64,000 nt of DNA, taken from the NCBI GenBank assembly GCA_029259715.1, contig JAJDEP010000014.1, forward strand, positions 1-64,000, read 5' to 3'. Below are positions 16,551 through 25,100 of the stretch, piece by piece. This DNA is from Planctomycetota bacterium. Its GTDB lineage: Bacteria > Planctomycetota > B15-G4. How positions within the stretch are numbered: position 1 is the first letter of the stretch; every line of letters begins with the position of its first letter. A model generated the notes under the pieces. The model worked only from the letters and a program-made list of their open reading frames with translations, ran no database searches and had not been told where the DNA came from. Both the position numbers and the translations under genes were made by a program.

Positions 16551-16869
16551 TCTGCGCGGCCGCAGCCCGGCATCGGTGTTCTCGGCTCTGGGCGATACCA
16601 CACGCCTTGAGCTGGTCGCGCGCCTCAGTGACGGCAAGCAGCACTCGATCACGGAATTGACCGATGGCCTCGCTCTCACACGCCAGGCGGTCACCAAGCA
16701 TCTGCAGGTGCTGAGCGGTGCCGGCCTCGTGACCCGCAAGCGCATCGGGAGAGAGAGCCGTTTCGACATGCGACCCGACGCGATTGCCGACGCCCGGGAT
16801 TACCTCACACGGGTCTCGGATCAATGGGACCAGGCGATCGCGCGGCTCCGAGCGGCCGTTGAAGAATGA
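16537..16869 (+). CDS. ArsR-family transcriptional regulator
   Basis: This 110-residue winged-helix protein has the ArsR layout: SVFSALGDTTRLELVARL, recognition helix LALTRQAVTKHLQVLSGAGLVT, wing KRIGRESRFDMRPDAI, and a dimerisation helix at the C-terminus. There are no paired cysteines or metal-site motifs, which fits the non-metal subgroup that accompanies SRPBCC proteins. It overlaps the upstream SRPBCC gene by 14 bases, so the two are cotranscribed and translationally coupled. Autoregulation is likely but unproven. Confidence 0.9.
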   Translation: MSRTSLRGRSPASVFSALGDTTRLELVARLSDGKQHSITELTDGLALTRQAVTKHLQVLSGAGLVTRKRIGRESRFDMRPDAIADARDYLTRVSDQWDQAIARLRAAVEE

Positions 16870-16882
16870 CCTTGCAGCGCGC

Positions 16883-17878
16883 TCAGCGCGCCACCTCCGC
16901 CAGCAGCCCCTCGACCTCGTTGCGCCAACGCTGCGGATCGGCCCACACCACCCCCCCATGCACCGCGTCGGGCACCTCGACGAAACGCTTCCACCCGATG
17001 AGCGCATCGAAGACGGCCTGCGCCTCGGCCCCGGTGACGCGCCGGTCCCGCCCCCCGTGCAACAACAGGGTGGGACAGGCGACGGCGGCGGCATAGTCGA
17101 CCGGGTCGTGAGCAAGGGCATCCGTGCCCGTGTGCCACCCGCCCCAGAAGACGAGCAGTTCGGCCAGCGGCGACGCCGGTAGCCCCATGCTGCGGAAGCG
17201 GTTGCCCACCGTGCTGGTCATGCGGTCGAAGACCGCCTCCACGATCAGGCCGTCGACCACGAGCCCTTCGACAGCGATGGCGCGCAGGGCCGCCGCGGCC
17301 CCCATCGACTGTCCGAGCAGCACGAGACGCCGGCCGGGCCACTGGGCCCGGGCGTAGGCGACGGACGCGATCACGTCCTGCGCCTCGAGGATGCCGATGG
17401 TCGTACCGCTCCCGGACGACCCACCCGAGCCGTAGAAGTCGACGAGCAGGACCGCGGGCCCGATGGCGTGCATCGCCGCCGCCAGGGGCAGCAGGCTCTG
17501 TTTCCGGTCGGCGTAGCCGTGGAACATGAGCACGAGTGTCTGGTTGCCGGGTGCCGATTCGGGCACGCCGTCGGGCGCCTCGTCGCGCCCCGCCACATGC
17601 CAGGCCTCGAGCTCGTCGCCGCGGGCGTTCGCATAGCGGTGCGTCGTGTGTTCCAAACCCACATCCGTGGGCGTGCGCGTGTTGACGGGTCGCGGAATCG
17701 TGACGCCGGAGAGGATCACGCCCAGCTTGCCAAAGACATCGAGGTCCTCGGGCGAGGCCGTACGGTCGCCGTCATCGACAAATGCCGTCATGGCTCCGGC
17801 GTGGAGGCACGCGACGGCATTGATGCCGAGGGCCGCGAGCACCAGCAGAATGACGGCCCCCTTCAGGCGGCGTTTCAC
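16883..17878 (-). CDS. Alpha/beta hydrolase, membrane-anchored
   Basis: This 331-residue protein has one N-terminal membrane span (RLKGAVILLVLAALGINAVACL) and an alpha/beta-hydrolase domain: oxyanion loop LVLMFHGYADRKQSL, nucleophile elbow GQSMGAAAA, acid LLLHGGRDRRVTG and histidine DAVHGGVVW. The order and spacing are those of the YqiA/serine-aminopeptidase-like group. The start is uncertain: I use the GTG at 17878 because it immediately precedes the span, but further upstream in-frame starts exist. It follows the TPR gene by 67 bases on the same strand and is probably the last gene of that cluster. The substrate is unknown. Confidence 0.8.
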   Translation of the reverse strand: MKRRLKGAVILLVLAALGINAVACLHAGAMTAFVDDGDRTASPEDLDVFGKLGVILSGVTIPRPVNTRTPTDVGLEHTTHRYANARGDELEAWHVAGRDEAPDGVPESAPGNQTLVLMFHGYADRKQSLLPLAAAMHAIGPAVLLVDFYGSGGSSGSGTTIGILEAQDVIASVAYARAQWPGRRLVLLGQSMGAAAALRAIAVEGLVVDGLIVEAVFDRMTSTVGNRFRSMGLPASPLAELLVFWGGWHTGTDALAHDPVDYAAAVACPTLLLHGGRDRRVTGAEAQAVFDALIGWKRFVEVPDAVHGGVVWADPQRWRNEVEGLLAEVAR

Positions 17879-17945
17879 GGAAAGGCCCGTGGGAAATCCC
17901 ACAGTGAGAACCACGGTGCGGACCACTCGCCCCGTTGAATCGCAG

Positions 17946-18428
17946 TCACGACCGCCCGGCATCCATGGCCTTAAGCCCCGCAAGAGCCGTGGGCGAATCC
18001 GGATACAGCTCGAGTGCCTTCTCATAGGCCGCCCGCGCCTCGGCCCCGCGATCCAGGTAGAGCAGGCATACCGCCTGATTGACCAGGGCCATCTCGTGGT
18101 AGCTGCCACCCGACGGCGACATGAGCAGGAATGCCCGATACCGATCTACCCAGGGATAGCGCTCGAAGAATCCCTGACTCCGTTCGAAGCAGGGTAGTGC
18201 CTCGGTCCACTCGCGCTTCATGATGTGCCGCATGCCTTCCTTCTGGTGTCGGGCACACAGCGCTCGCGATCCGATCGAGTAGGTGAGGTAGATCAGCAGA
18301 CCGATCGCCGTTCCGATCGGATGGCCCCACAGCGCCACGCCGGCAGCGACCAGAACGGCCATAGCCAGGAACTGCGGGATCACGAGGACCCACCGCCACT
18401 CACGCACAACAGGAACCGGCCGTGTCAT
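17946..18428 (-). CDS. Membrane protein with a tetratricopeptide repeat
   Basis: This 160-residue protein has two N-terminal spans (VLVIPQFLAMAVLVAAGVALWG and GTAIGLLIYLTYSIGSRAL) followed by a cytoplasmic or periplasmic part with TPR-like helices: HEMALVNQAVCLLYLDRGAEARAAYEKALELYPDSPTALAGL fits the 34-residue TPR pattern. It likely mediates protein contacts. Its ATG overlaps the TGA of the preceding alpha/beta hydrolase (ATGA), so translation is coupled. No enzymatic motif is present. Confidence 0.75.
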   Translation of the reverse strand: MTRPVPVVREWRWVLVIPQFLAMAVLVAAGVALWGHPIGTAIGLLIYLTYSIGSRALCARHQKEGMRHIMKREWTEALPCFERSQGFFERYPWVDRYRAFLLMSPSGGSYHEMALVNQAVCLLYLDRGAEARAAYEKALELYPDSPTALAGLKAMDAGRS

Positions 18429-19438
18429 CGCTTGGTGTTTCCGTCTTCCATTGACTCGGAGCCCTTTCGCGAGGCGATCGCTCGCATCGCATCACCGGAC
18501 AGCCGCCCGCCCTGCGTGACCACGCGGCACGCTTCCCGGATGGCCGCCACGACCAGATCCGGCGTCTCCGTGTGAATGTAGTGCCCCGATCGATCCGTGA
18601 GCACATGCACCGAGTTCGACAGGGGTGCTACCCATTCGCGCTGCAAGCGCACCCACGCCTGCACCCCGGCGGGCGTCCGAACCATCCACTCGTCGTTCGC
18701 GTCAGACTTGGTCGCGGTCAGCACCACGGTGGGAATGTCCGGCAGTCCGCTCAAGACCGAACGCTCCTGCATGCCGGGCACGTCGCCCTGATCGGACTGA
18801 TGGCTCGCACCCGGCAAGTGGCCGGCGTCCATGAAGTCGCGGACAGCCTTCCATTCCGCCTCGACGCCACCGGGCCAACCCGCATAAAACGCGTCGAGCG
18901 TCTCGCGCTCCTTGGCCCATCGTTCGGGATCCAACGCCCGCAGCCGCTGGTCCACCTGCTCGTGCGTGGCGTCCACCAGCACCAGCGCCGCGACCTCGTC
19001 GGGATACAGAGCTGCGAACGCCCGGACGTGAAGCCCGCCGGCCGAGTGCCCAACGAGAACGAAGGGCGGCTCGAGCTCCAGGCCCTTCAGCAGCGCGCGC
19101 AGCTCCTTGGCGATCCTGTCCGGCGTCCGCGGCAACGGCCCCGCCTCCGAGTCGGCCAGGCCGGCCCGGTCGTAGGCGACGACCCGCGCGAATGTCGCCA
19201 CCGCCGGCTGCACATGGGGCCACACGGCAAGGCCGTTTCCCAGTCCACTCTCGAGGACGACCGTCGGGCCCTGCTCACCCGCGACGCGCGCCCGCAGCTT
19301 GTGACCGCCGACGTCGACGTCGCGATCCTGCAGCGGCAGCCAGGCAAGCAGCAGTGCTACGGCAAGAACTCCACGCATCGTCGCCCGCATCTGCGCCCCC
19401 ATCGCCGCCCCCATCGCCGCCCCCATCAGTGCCCCCAT
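18425..19438 (-). CDS. Secreted alpha/beta hydrolase with repeat-expanded N-terminus
   Basis: This 337-residue protein carries an alpha/beta hydrolase domain: HKLRARVAGEQGPTVVLESGLG, nucleophile elbow GHSAGG, SALYPDEV-like helix, and a final SGHYIHTETPDLV histidine. A signal-like hydrophobic segment (GVLAVALLLAWLPL) lies at about residues 23-36. Before it, residues 1-16 are four copies of MGAx encoded by a 12-base tandem repeat. The first ATG overlaps the stop of the upstream VOC gene (TGATG), favouring that start, but MRATMRGVLAV inside could be the original one. It is coupled by ATGA to the TPR gene after it. Confidence 0.8.
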   Translation of the reverse strand: MGALMGAAMGAAMGAQMRATMRGVLAVALLLAWLPLQDRDVDVGGHKLRARVAGEQGPTVVLESGLGNGLAVWPHVQPAVATFARVVAYDRAGLADSEAGPLPRTPDRIAKELRALLKGLELEPPFVLVGHSAGGLHVRAFAALYPDEVAALVLVDATHEQVDQRLRALDPERWAKERETLDAFYAGWPGGVEAEWKAVRDFMDAGHLPGASHQSDQGDVPGMQERSVLSGLPDIPTVVLTATKSDANDEWMVRTPAGVQAWVRLQREWVAPLSNSVHVLTDRSGHYIHTETPDLVVAAIREACRVVTQGGRLSGDAMRAIASRKGSESMEDGNTKR

Positions 19439-19447
19439 CAGTGCCCC
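19392..19447. repeat. 12-base tandem repeat at a gene junction
   Basis: About 4.7 copies of a 12-base unit with core GCCCCCATC run across the start of the secreted hydrolase and the stop of the VOC gene. Each unit contains an ATG in the coding direction, so copy number changes would add or remove start codons and MGA-type residues without shifting frame. Confidence 0.85.
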
Positions 19448-19869
19448 TGCTCACTGAAGACGATCTCGTACTTGAGACCCTCGAGGTCCTTGAAGAACAC
19501 GGCGTAGTAGTCGGGGCCGTGCTGCGGCCACACTTGCGGGCCGCCGACGATGGGCGCTCCGATGGCGACCAGTTCGCGGTGCAGGCGGTCGACCTCCTCG
19601 CGCGAATCGGCCTTGAAAGCGAGGTGGTGCAGCGTCCCCGGCTTGCGGCGGTGGATCGACTCCTGCGCCAGGGACGCGCGGGGCGAGTTGATCCCGAAGG
19701 CCAGGTCGGGGTGGGGATACTCGACCACGTCGAACTCATGGGCCTCGACGGTGGCGACCACCTTGCGTTTCACGTCGAATCCGAGCAGCGCGAGCAGCTT
19801 GTCGTAGAAGGGCACGGCGACGGCCATGTCCTGCACCGTGATCTGGATGTGATCGATGACGGGCTTCAT
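19438..19869 (-). CDS. VOC/glyoxalase-fold protein
   Basis: This 143-residue vicinal-oxygen-chelate protein opens MKPVIDHIQITVQDMAVAVPFYDKLLALLGFD and has the second-half elements TLHHLAFKADSREEVDRLHREL and DYYAVFFKDLEGLKYEIVF, with conserved His and Glu metal ligands. It is typical of the lactoylglutathione-lyase-related family in length and pattern. It is first in a coupled minus-strand cluster (VOC, secreted hydrolase, TPR protein, second hydrolase). The substrate is unknown. Confidence 0.87.
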   Translation of the reverse strand: MKPVIDHIQITVQDMAVAVPFYDKLLALLGFDVKRKVVATVEAHEFDVVEYPHPDLAFGINSPRASLAQESIHRRKPGTLHHLAFKADSREEVDRLHRELVAIGAPIVGGPQVWPQHGPDYYAVFFKDLEGLKYEIVFSEQGH

Positions 19870-19948
19870 GGCCGCCCATCTTGCCAGACGCGCCGCTCGG
19901 CCCCGGCCGCCGGCGTGACCTCGCCGCCTGCCTGCCACTCGTCAGGCC

Positions 19949-20563
19949 TCAGTCGTTGGACACGATCTGGGTCGAGTAGCCGTCCACGAACTGCACCGTC
20001 AGCCGTTGGCGCGCGCCTCGAGGATTGTCGGGCTGCTCGTAGACCCAGTAGACCGAACCGTTGTCGTAGACCTGGACGGACGTCGGCGCCCCGAATCGCC
20101 GGCGGATCTCTGCCGTCGACAGCCCGAACAGCTCCGGGACGATGACGTGTTCCTTGTAGGGGATGGACGCGCGCATGGCCTCGACGGCTTCGCGGTCGGT
20201 GGGCTTGCCCGCCCCGGGGCCGGCGCCTGAGAGGTTGGTTCCGGCGCCCATGCCCGGGGCCGGCAAGGCCGCGGTGAGCTCGCGCACCGCAACGGCGAGG
20301 TCGCGCAGGGGCTCCGTCTCGATGGGCACCGCGGGCCCCCGCGTCGCCGCCCCCGCCGGCGCGGTCGCCCGCGGCAGGTGCGTCGCCAGCAGGACACGGA
20401 TCTTGGCGACCTCCTCGGCCAGCTCACCGGTGGCGCCGGTCGCCGACACCACCGGTGTGGCCGCGGCGGAGTCGGCCGCGTCCGCGCCGTCCGTGGCGGC
20501 CAGCCAGACCAGGGCCGCCCCCACCAGGGCCCCGGCGATGAAGGCGATCACGATGGGTTTCAT
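19949..20563 (-). CDS. Anchored protein with BamE/SmpA-like C-terminal motif
   Basis: This 204-residue protein has an N-terminal membrane span or signal (IVIAFIAGALVGAALVWLAA), an alanine-rich linker, and a short C-terminal region resembling the SmpA/BamE fold: STAEIRRRFGAPTSVQVYDNGSVYWVYEQPDN, then RLTVQFVDGYSTQI. The phrase with a glycine-ala-pro turn after a helix is typical of that small fold, which often binds other envelope proteins. I do not recognise a specific family. It is 79 bases downstream of the VOC cluster start and probably a separate unit. Confidence 0.65.
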   Translation of the reverse strand: MKPIVIAFIAGALVGAALVWLAATDGADAADSAAATPVVSATGATGELAEEVAKIRVLLATHLPRATAPAGAATRGPAVPIETEPLRDLAVAVRELTAALPAPGMGAGTNLSGAGPGAGKPTDREAVEAMRASIPYKEHVIVPELFGLSTAEIRRRFGAPTSVQVYDNGSVYWVYEQPDNPRGARQRLTVQFVDGYSTQIVSND

Positions 20564-20621
20564 GCGCTTGGTCCCCTTTGTCCCCGGCGGGTCAACATCG
20601 TCGCCACGCTGGCGGGCGTCA

Positions 20622-21092
20622 TCAAGGCCGCAACCCGTCGGCGCTCTCGGCGGCGGCCTTGATGACGGCGTTGCGGGCAGCGAGCAGGCGCCGCAGGTAA
20701 CCGCGCAGCACGAGCCGCTCCACGATTCGCCCGAACGGCCCGCCCGGCGCGGCGAACGACACCTCGTCGATCATGCGCGTGCCGTCGGCCTCGGACTCGA
20801 AGCGGTGATCGTGGATGAAGGCGGCGAAGGCACCCTTCACCATGACGTCGCGGAAGTGGCGCGGCCGGTCGAACGCCGTGATCCGCGACGTGAAGCGCTG
20901 GCGGACGCCGAAGTGCCGACCCTCCCAGGTCACCTCCTCGTCCAGGCCGATGAGCCCGCTCGTGAGGCCGCCGACCGCGCGCTCGCGGGTGTGAGCCATC
21001 GACCGGGTGTGCAGGTCGAGGTCCCGGGACAGGTCGAAGCACACCTCGGGCGGCGCGGCGATCAGCGTCTCGAGCCTGATGTGCGTCACCAT
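20622..21092 (-). CDS. SRPBCC (polyketide cyclase/dehydrase-like) protein
   Basis: This 156-residue protein matches the cyclase/dehydrase-like SRPBCC family: THIRLETLIAAPPEVCFDLSRDLDLHTRSM at the front, EVTWEGRHFGVRQRFTSRITAFDRPRHFRDVMVKGAF in the middle and a helix FGRIVERLVLRGYLRRLLAARN at the end. Members bind hydrophobic small molecules. Its length and layout are normal. It lies on the minus strand upstream of the BamE-like gene with a 58-base gap. Confidence 0.85.
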   Translation of the reverse strand: MVTHIRLETLIAAPPEVCFDLSRDLDLHTRSMAHTRERAVGGLTSGLIGLDEEVTWEGRHFGVRQRFTSRITAFDRPRHFRDVMVKGAFAAFIHDHRFESEADGTRMIDEVSFAAPGGPFGRIVERLVLRGYLRRLLAARNAVIKAAAESADGLRP

Positions 21093-21173
21093 GGCAGGCC
21101 GTCCGTCACGGACAAAGCCGCTTCGGGGAACCAGAAGTCGGCTTCACTCGGATGCGCCCGCCGCCGCGGACGG

Positions 21174-21536
21174 CTAGCAGGACGCCTGGATCTCGATGTC
21201 GGCATCGGAATCGGGTTCGTTCTCGGACACCATGATCATGCGGATGCCGGCGTCGCGCAGGATCGCCTCGATCTCCACGAGGGTGTCCTCATCGACGTCG
21301 GCGCGGGCCTTGATGGCCGCCATGCTCGACGTTCGCAACGGCCACAGTTCGAGGCGCGCACCGAGTCCATCCAGTGAGACCCATTCGCCCTCGTGACTGA
21401 CATCGCCAACCAGGCGGATCGACGGGGCGGTCGCTGTCACCTCTGTCGCCGTCACCGCTCTCGCCTCAGCCTGCGCTTCCGGCGGTGAGCAGGACGCGAC
21501 GATCGCCGCGAGCACGAGGGGCATCAAGAGTCGCAT
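21174..21536 (-). CDS. Small lipoprotein of unknown function
   Basis: This 120-residue protein starts with a lipoprotein signal (MRLLMPLVLAAIVASC, lipobox VASC) and continues with an acidic domain of unknown type, RLVGDVSHEGEWVSLDGLGARLELWPL and VEIEAILRDAGIRMIMVSENEPD. The ATG at 21536 is used because it starts the signal. A C-terminal cysteine pairs with none visible. It appears to be a single-gene unit. Confidence 0.68.
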   Translation of the reverse strand: MRLLMPLVLAAIVASCSPPEAQAEARAVTATEVTATAPSIRLVGDVSHEGEWVSLDGLGARLELWPLRTSSMAAIKARADVDEDTLVEIEAILRDAGIRMIMVSENEPDSDADIEIQASC

Positions 21537-21656
21537 CGGAGTCTCCCGGAATGCTCCCACTCTACCACCGCCCCCGCGGTGGCTCGGCCCGCAGTGACGG
21601 GGCCTGCTGCGTTCGAGTCACGAAGTTCACGACGGCTGTGTCCACAAGCACCGCGG

Positions 21657-22520
21657 CTACTGCAGGCGGAACAACTCCAGCGCCCGGGGCGCGTCCCAGG
21701 GCGTGAGCTCGTAGAGCACGAGGTCACCCAGCTCGCGACGGAACAGATGCGCCGGGCTGTCGGCTTCGAGGACCGGCCGCGGATCGCGGGCCAGCTCGTC
21801 CACCAGGATCAGGATCGGTTCGGGCTGCTGCGGTGACGCCAGCAGCGTCGTGGTCGGCCAGCGCCGGATGGCGAACGGTCCCTCGATGGCGAGCTCGGCC
21901 GTCGCGTCGACGAACAGCGCCTGTCCCAGGCTGTCCTGGAAATGCTGCGAGAGATCGTGGGGAACGTTGCAGGCCCCCGCCGCCATGCGCCAGTCATCGG
22001 CCAGCTCGGCGTACAGGCCGCCGAAGGCCGAGCAGCTCTGGCCGCCCGCGTCCACGACGACCACCGGCCCCTCGTCGACGACGCCTCCCGCTCCCTCGTC
22101 GGCGACGTCGTAGTCGCCCACCGCCCACAGACCCACGGCCACGAGAACAGACGCCGCCATCGCGACGCGTTGCCAGGTGCGCCGGGGTCCTCCGGCGGGC
22201 CGGGGTCGCCTACCGTTCAGAGCCCCCTGCTCGCCGGCGGCTGAGTTCGCGGGCACGGAGCCCGCGGGCACTTCTGCAGGCTTGGAGCCCGCGGGCACTT
22301 GCACGGGCATATCCACAAGCACGGGGTTCTCGGGCACGGGGAAGGCCGCCGACAGCCGCGAGTCGAGAGAGCGCTGGCGTTCCAGCTCGGCGGCCAGCTC
22401 GGGGTCTGCGAACAGCTTCCGCTCGAAGGCTGCCCGCCGCTCGTCGTCGAGCAGACCGTCGATGTAGAGGTCGAGTTCGTCCTGCCCCTTGTCGCCGCCG
22501 GGTTCGTGGGTGTCGCTCAT
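21657..22520 (-). CDS. Anti-sigma factor-like membrane protein
   Basis: This 287-residue protein has an N-terminal helical domain typical of anti-sigma factors (DELDLYIDGLLDDERRAAFERKLFADPELAAEL), a proline/alanine-rich linker, one membrane span (VAMAASVLVAVGLWAVG) and a periplasmic domain of about 130 residues with two cysteines. It lacks the His-x3-Cys-x2-Cys zinc motif, so it is of the zinc-free type. Its ATG overlaps the stop of the ECF sigma gene (ATGA), the usual arrangement for a sigma/anti-sigma pair. The periplasmic part presumably senses the signal. Confidence 0.78.
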   Translation of the reverse strand: MSDTHEPGGDKGQDELDLYIDGLLDDERRAAFERKLFADPELAAELERQRSLDSRLSAAFPVPENPVLVDMPVQVPAGSKPAEVPAGSVPANSAAGEQGALNGRRPRPAGGPRRTWQRVAMAASVLVAVGLWAVGDYDVADEGAGGVVDEGPVVVVDAGGQSCSAFGGLYAELADDWRMAAGACNVPHDLSQHFQDSLGQALFVDATAELAIEGPFAIRRWPTTTLLASPQQPEPILILVDELARDPRPVLEADSPAHLFRRELGDLVLYELTPWDAPRALELFRLQ

Positions 22521-23245
22521 GGCAGGCCTTTCTTCCCGGCGGCCGCGCCCGGCGCGGTTGTTGCGGGATTGCGGTCGGGCGTGTTGTGGTCGGGGCTGTT
22601 GCAGCCGGGTGTCGGGCCCTCAGCCAGGCGCTTGCGCAGGAAGCGGCGCGCGCGATGCACGTGGCTCACGGCCGTGCCCATGGGGATCTCGAGAGACTGC
22701 GCGATCTCCTGGTACTCGAGGCCGAGCAGGGTCTTGAGCAGCAGGCACGCGCGGGCCATGGGCTTGAGCTCGGCCAGGGCCCCCGACAGCTCGTCGTCGA
22801 AGGCGCCGTCGTCGGGACCCAACTCGCCCCGCGGGTTGACGGCCGGCCGCGCCGGTCCGGCGACGTCGCGCGCCAGGCCCGGCTCACGATCGAGCAGAAC
22901 CGGATCGGATTCGAAGGTGCGTCGCCGCGACCGCGTGCGCGCCTGGTTCAGCGCGACGAAGCGCACGATGCGTGCCATCCACGCCGTGAAGTTGCTGTCG
23001 GGTCGGAAGTGGTCCAACTTCTGCAGGCCGATCAAGGCTGCCTCCTGCAAGACGTCTTCGACATGCGATCGGTTGCCCAGCACGCCCGCCGCCACGGTCC
23101 ACAACACGCGGGCCGAGGCCTGCAACCGGACGGCGAACTGCTCGGCATCCAACGCGGCCACCGCCGACTCCGAGGAGGTCGGTCGCTGGTCTCGCCGTCC
23201 GTCACCGGCATGCGGCGACTCGGGTGTGCTGGTCGGATTCGTCAT
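22517..23245 (-). CDS. ECF-type RNA polymerase sigma factor
   Basis: This 242-residue sigma factor shows region 2 (VAAGVLGNRSHVEDVLQEAALIGLQKLDHFRPDSNFTAWMARIVRFVALNQAR) and region 4 (RACLLLKTLLGLEYQEIAQSLEIPMGTAVSHVHRARRFLRKRL), with the DNA-contacting helix-turn-helix at the end. About 50 unconserved residues precede region 2. It is coupled to the anti-sigma gene that follows by a 4-base overlap. GGAGGT lies just before the ATG. Two imperfect 18-base direct repeats lie 43-80 bases upstream and may include its own promoter. Confidence 0.9.
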   Translation of the reverse strand: MTNPTSTPESPHAGDGRRDQRPTSSESAVAALDAEQFAVRLQASARVLWTVAAGVLGNRSHVEDVLQEAALIGLQKLDHFRPDSNFTAWMARIVRFVALNQARTRSRRRTFESDPVLLDREPGLARDVAGPARPAVNPRGELGPDDGAFDDELSGALAELKPMARACLLLKTLLGLEYQEIAQSLEIPMGTAVSHVHRARRFLRKRLAEGPTPGCNSPDHNTPDRNPATTAPGAAAGKKGLP

Positions 23246-23287
23246 GACCTCCGGGATCGTCAGGGAGGGATGTCGCCGGCGAGCCGG

Positions 23288-23324
23288 GGAATTGCAGGCG
23301 GCCCGGGAAATTGCAGGCAGCCCG
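23288..23324 (-). promoter_or_regulatory. Imperfect direct repeats upstream of the ECF sigma gene
   Basis: Two 18-base copies (23288-23305 and 23307-23324) match at 16 positions with a 19-base period; the shared core is AATTGCAGGC. They sit 43-80 bases before the sigma ATG in the divergent gap to the VWA gene, where a regulator or the sigma factor itself could bind. Confidence 0.4.
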
Positions 23325-23514
23325 AGACTATTCGCTGCGCGGCCCACGCGCGGTGGGATTTCCGGGGCGCCCGGCTAAGGACGGGAGGGCTCGCGCCGTC
23401 TTTCCGCACGAAAGGACGCCCGACTGCATACGCACAGGGCCTTCACGACATAGGCGCCCTGAGAATCCCGCTCGCTGCGGGCGCCTCGCATCCCCCAGGC
23501 AAAGGAAACCGCTC

Positions 23515-25068
23515 ATGATCCATGCTGCACTCATGTCGTCCCTCGTCTTTGCCGGCCTCGCGGTCGGCGGTCTCGCTGCCCCGGTGGCCCCTGCCGGTGA
23601 CGAGGACCTTCCGCTCAGGAGCGACAAGGCGACACCAGTCGACCAGCACGTCATCGAGCTGGCCATCTGCCTCGACACCAGCGGCTCCATGGGCGGCCTG
23701 CTCAACTCGGCCCGGCAGAAGCTGTGGACCATCGTCAACGACCTCGCCCAGGCCGAGCCCACGCCGACACTCCGCGTGGCCCTGCTCAGCTATGGCAACG
23801 ACGGCCACAACGCCGAGAACGGCTGGGTCAACATCGAGACACCCTTCACCCAGGACCTCGACAGGGTCTCGCAGATGCTCTTCGGGCTGACGACCAATGG
23901 CGGCACCGAGCTCGTCGGGCGTGTGGTCCAGACCTCGTTGCAGGAGCTCGACTGGCACGCCTCCGACGGCGCGCTGCGCATGATCTTCGTGGCCGGCAAC
24001 GAGTCCGCCGACCAGGACGAGCAGGTCGCCGCCCGCAGCATCTGCCGGGAAGCCGCCGCACGCGGCATCGACGTGAACGCCATCTACTGCGTCTATGGCA
24101 GCGACGACAGTGAGATCCGGCCGGGCTGGAGGGAGCTGGCCGGTTCGGGCAACGGCGAGTTCGCCATGATCGACCAGGACAACGGGTCGGTCGTCATCGC
24201 CACGCCCTACGACCAGACACTGATCACCCTCTCCGCCGCGCTCAACGAGACCTACATCCCCTTCGGCGAGGCGGGCGAGGCCGGGTGCAGCAATCAGGCG
24301 GAGCAGGACGCCAACGCGGCGGGGTTGAACTTCTCGAGCGCGGCCTCACGGGCCGCGACCAAGGCCGGCAAGCTGTACTCGTGCGGGTCGTGGGACCTCG
24401 TCGATGCGATCCGGACCGGGGAAGTGGACCTGACCACGATGAACGAGGAGGACCTGCCCGAGGACATGCGGGCCATGTCACGCGCCGAGCGCATGGCCAA
24501 GATCAAGTCGATGCAGAAGCAACGGATCGAGCTGCAGGGAGAGATCAGCGAACTCGATGGGCGTCGCCAGGCCCTGCTCAACAAGGAGCTGGCGCGTCAG
24601 TCGACGACGAACATCGGCAGCTTCGACCTCGCCATCCGCAGCGCCCTGCGCACGAAGGCCGAGGTGCTGGGCTTCGCCTTCTCGCCGCTCGGGTCGACGG
24701 TTGCGATGGTGACGTCTTCGGTCGAGGCGGCATCTCCGGTCGAGGCGGCGTCTTCGATCGGGGCGGCGTCTCCGGTCGGACAGGCGGCACCTTCCGTCGA
24801 GGATGCCCAGCCGACCGACTACTTCATCCGCTTCGGCAGTGGCAACATGGACATTTGGGTGGCCGATGACCTCGTCGTCGACTTCGAAGATGCGCGTCTG
24901 GGTGGCCAGGACCTCGTGCACGACCTCCACGTGGCGCCGGGCACGCCCGAGGCGGCTGCGCTCATGGATGTGTTACCGACTCACGTGCGGGAACTCGTCG
25001 GAGCGTTGCAGGGCGCGATCTACCTGAGCTGGAACAACAAGATCTACCTCGTCACGGGTGGGTGCTGA
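23515..25068 (+). CDS. Secreted von Willebrand factor A-domain protein
   Basis: This 517-residue protein has a signal peptide (residues 1-27) and a VWA domain with an intact MIDAS motif, D54-T-S56-G-S58, plus the second metal loop LTTNGGTELVGR and third acidic site FVAGNESADQ. Such domains bind protein partners through a divalent metal. The rest of the protein is a region ending in a helical ELQGEISELDGRRQALL stretch and a short repeat of Ser/Ala/Val-Glu-Ala units (about residues 402-425). No peptidase or other catalytic motif is seen. The ATG at 23515 begins the signal. It is divergent from the ECF sigma gene and may be one of its targets. Confidence 0.82.
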   Translation: MIHAALMSSLVFAGLAVGGLAAPVAPAGDEDLPLRSDKATPVDQHVIELAICLDTSGSMGGLLNSARQKLWTIVNDLAQAEPTPTLRVALLSYGNDGHNAENGWVNIETPFTQDLDRVSQMLFGLTTNGGTELVGRVVQTSLQELDWHASDGALRMIFVAGNESADQDEQVAARSICREAAARGIDVNAIYCVYGSDDSEIRPGWRELAGSGNGEFAMIDQDNGSVVIATPYDQTLITLSAALNETYIPFGEAGEAGCSNQAEQDANAAGLNFSSAASRAATKAGKLYSCGSWDLVDAIRTGEVDLTTMNEEDLPEDMRAMSRAERMAKIKSMQKQRIELQGEISELDGRRQALLNKELARQSTTNIGSFDLAIRSALRTKAEVLGFAFSPLGSTVAMVTSSVEAASPVEAASSIGAASPVGQAAPSVEDAQPTDYFIRFGSGNMDIWVADDLVVDFEDARLGGQDLVHDLHVAPGTPEAAALMDVLPTHVRELVGALQGAIYLSWNNKIYLVTGGC

Positions 25069-25100
25069 GGGCAGCGATTCGCGCGATCTGAGGGACGGAC

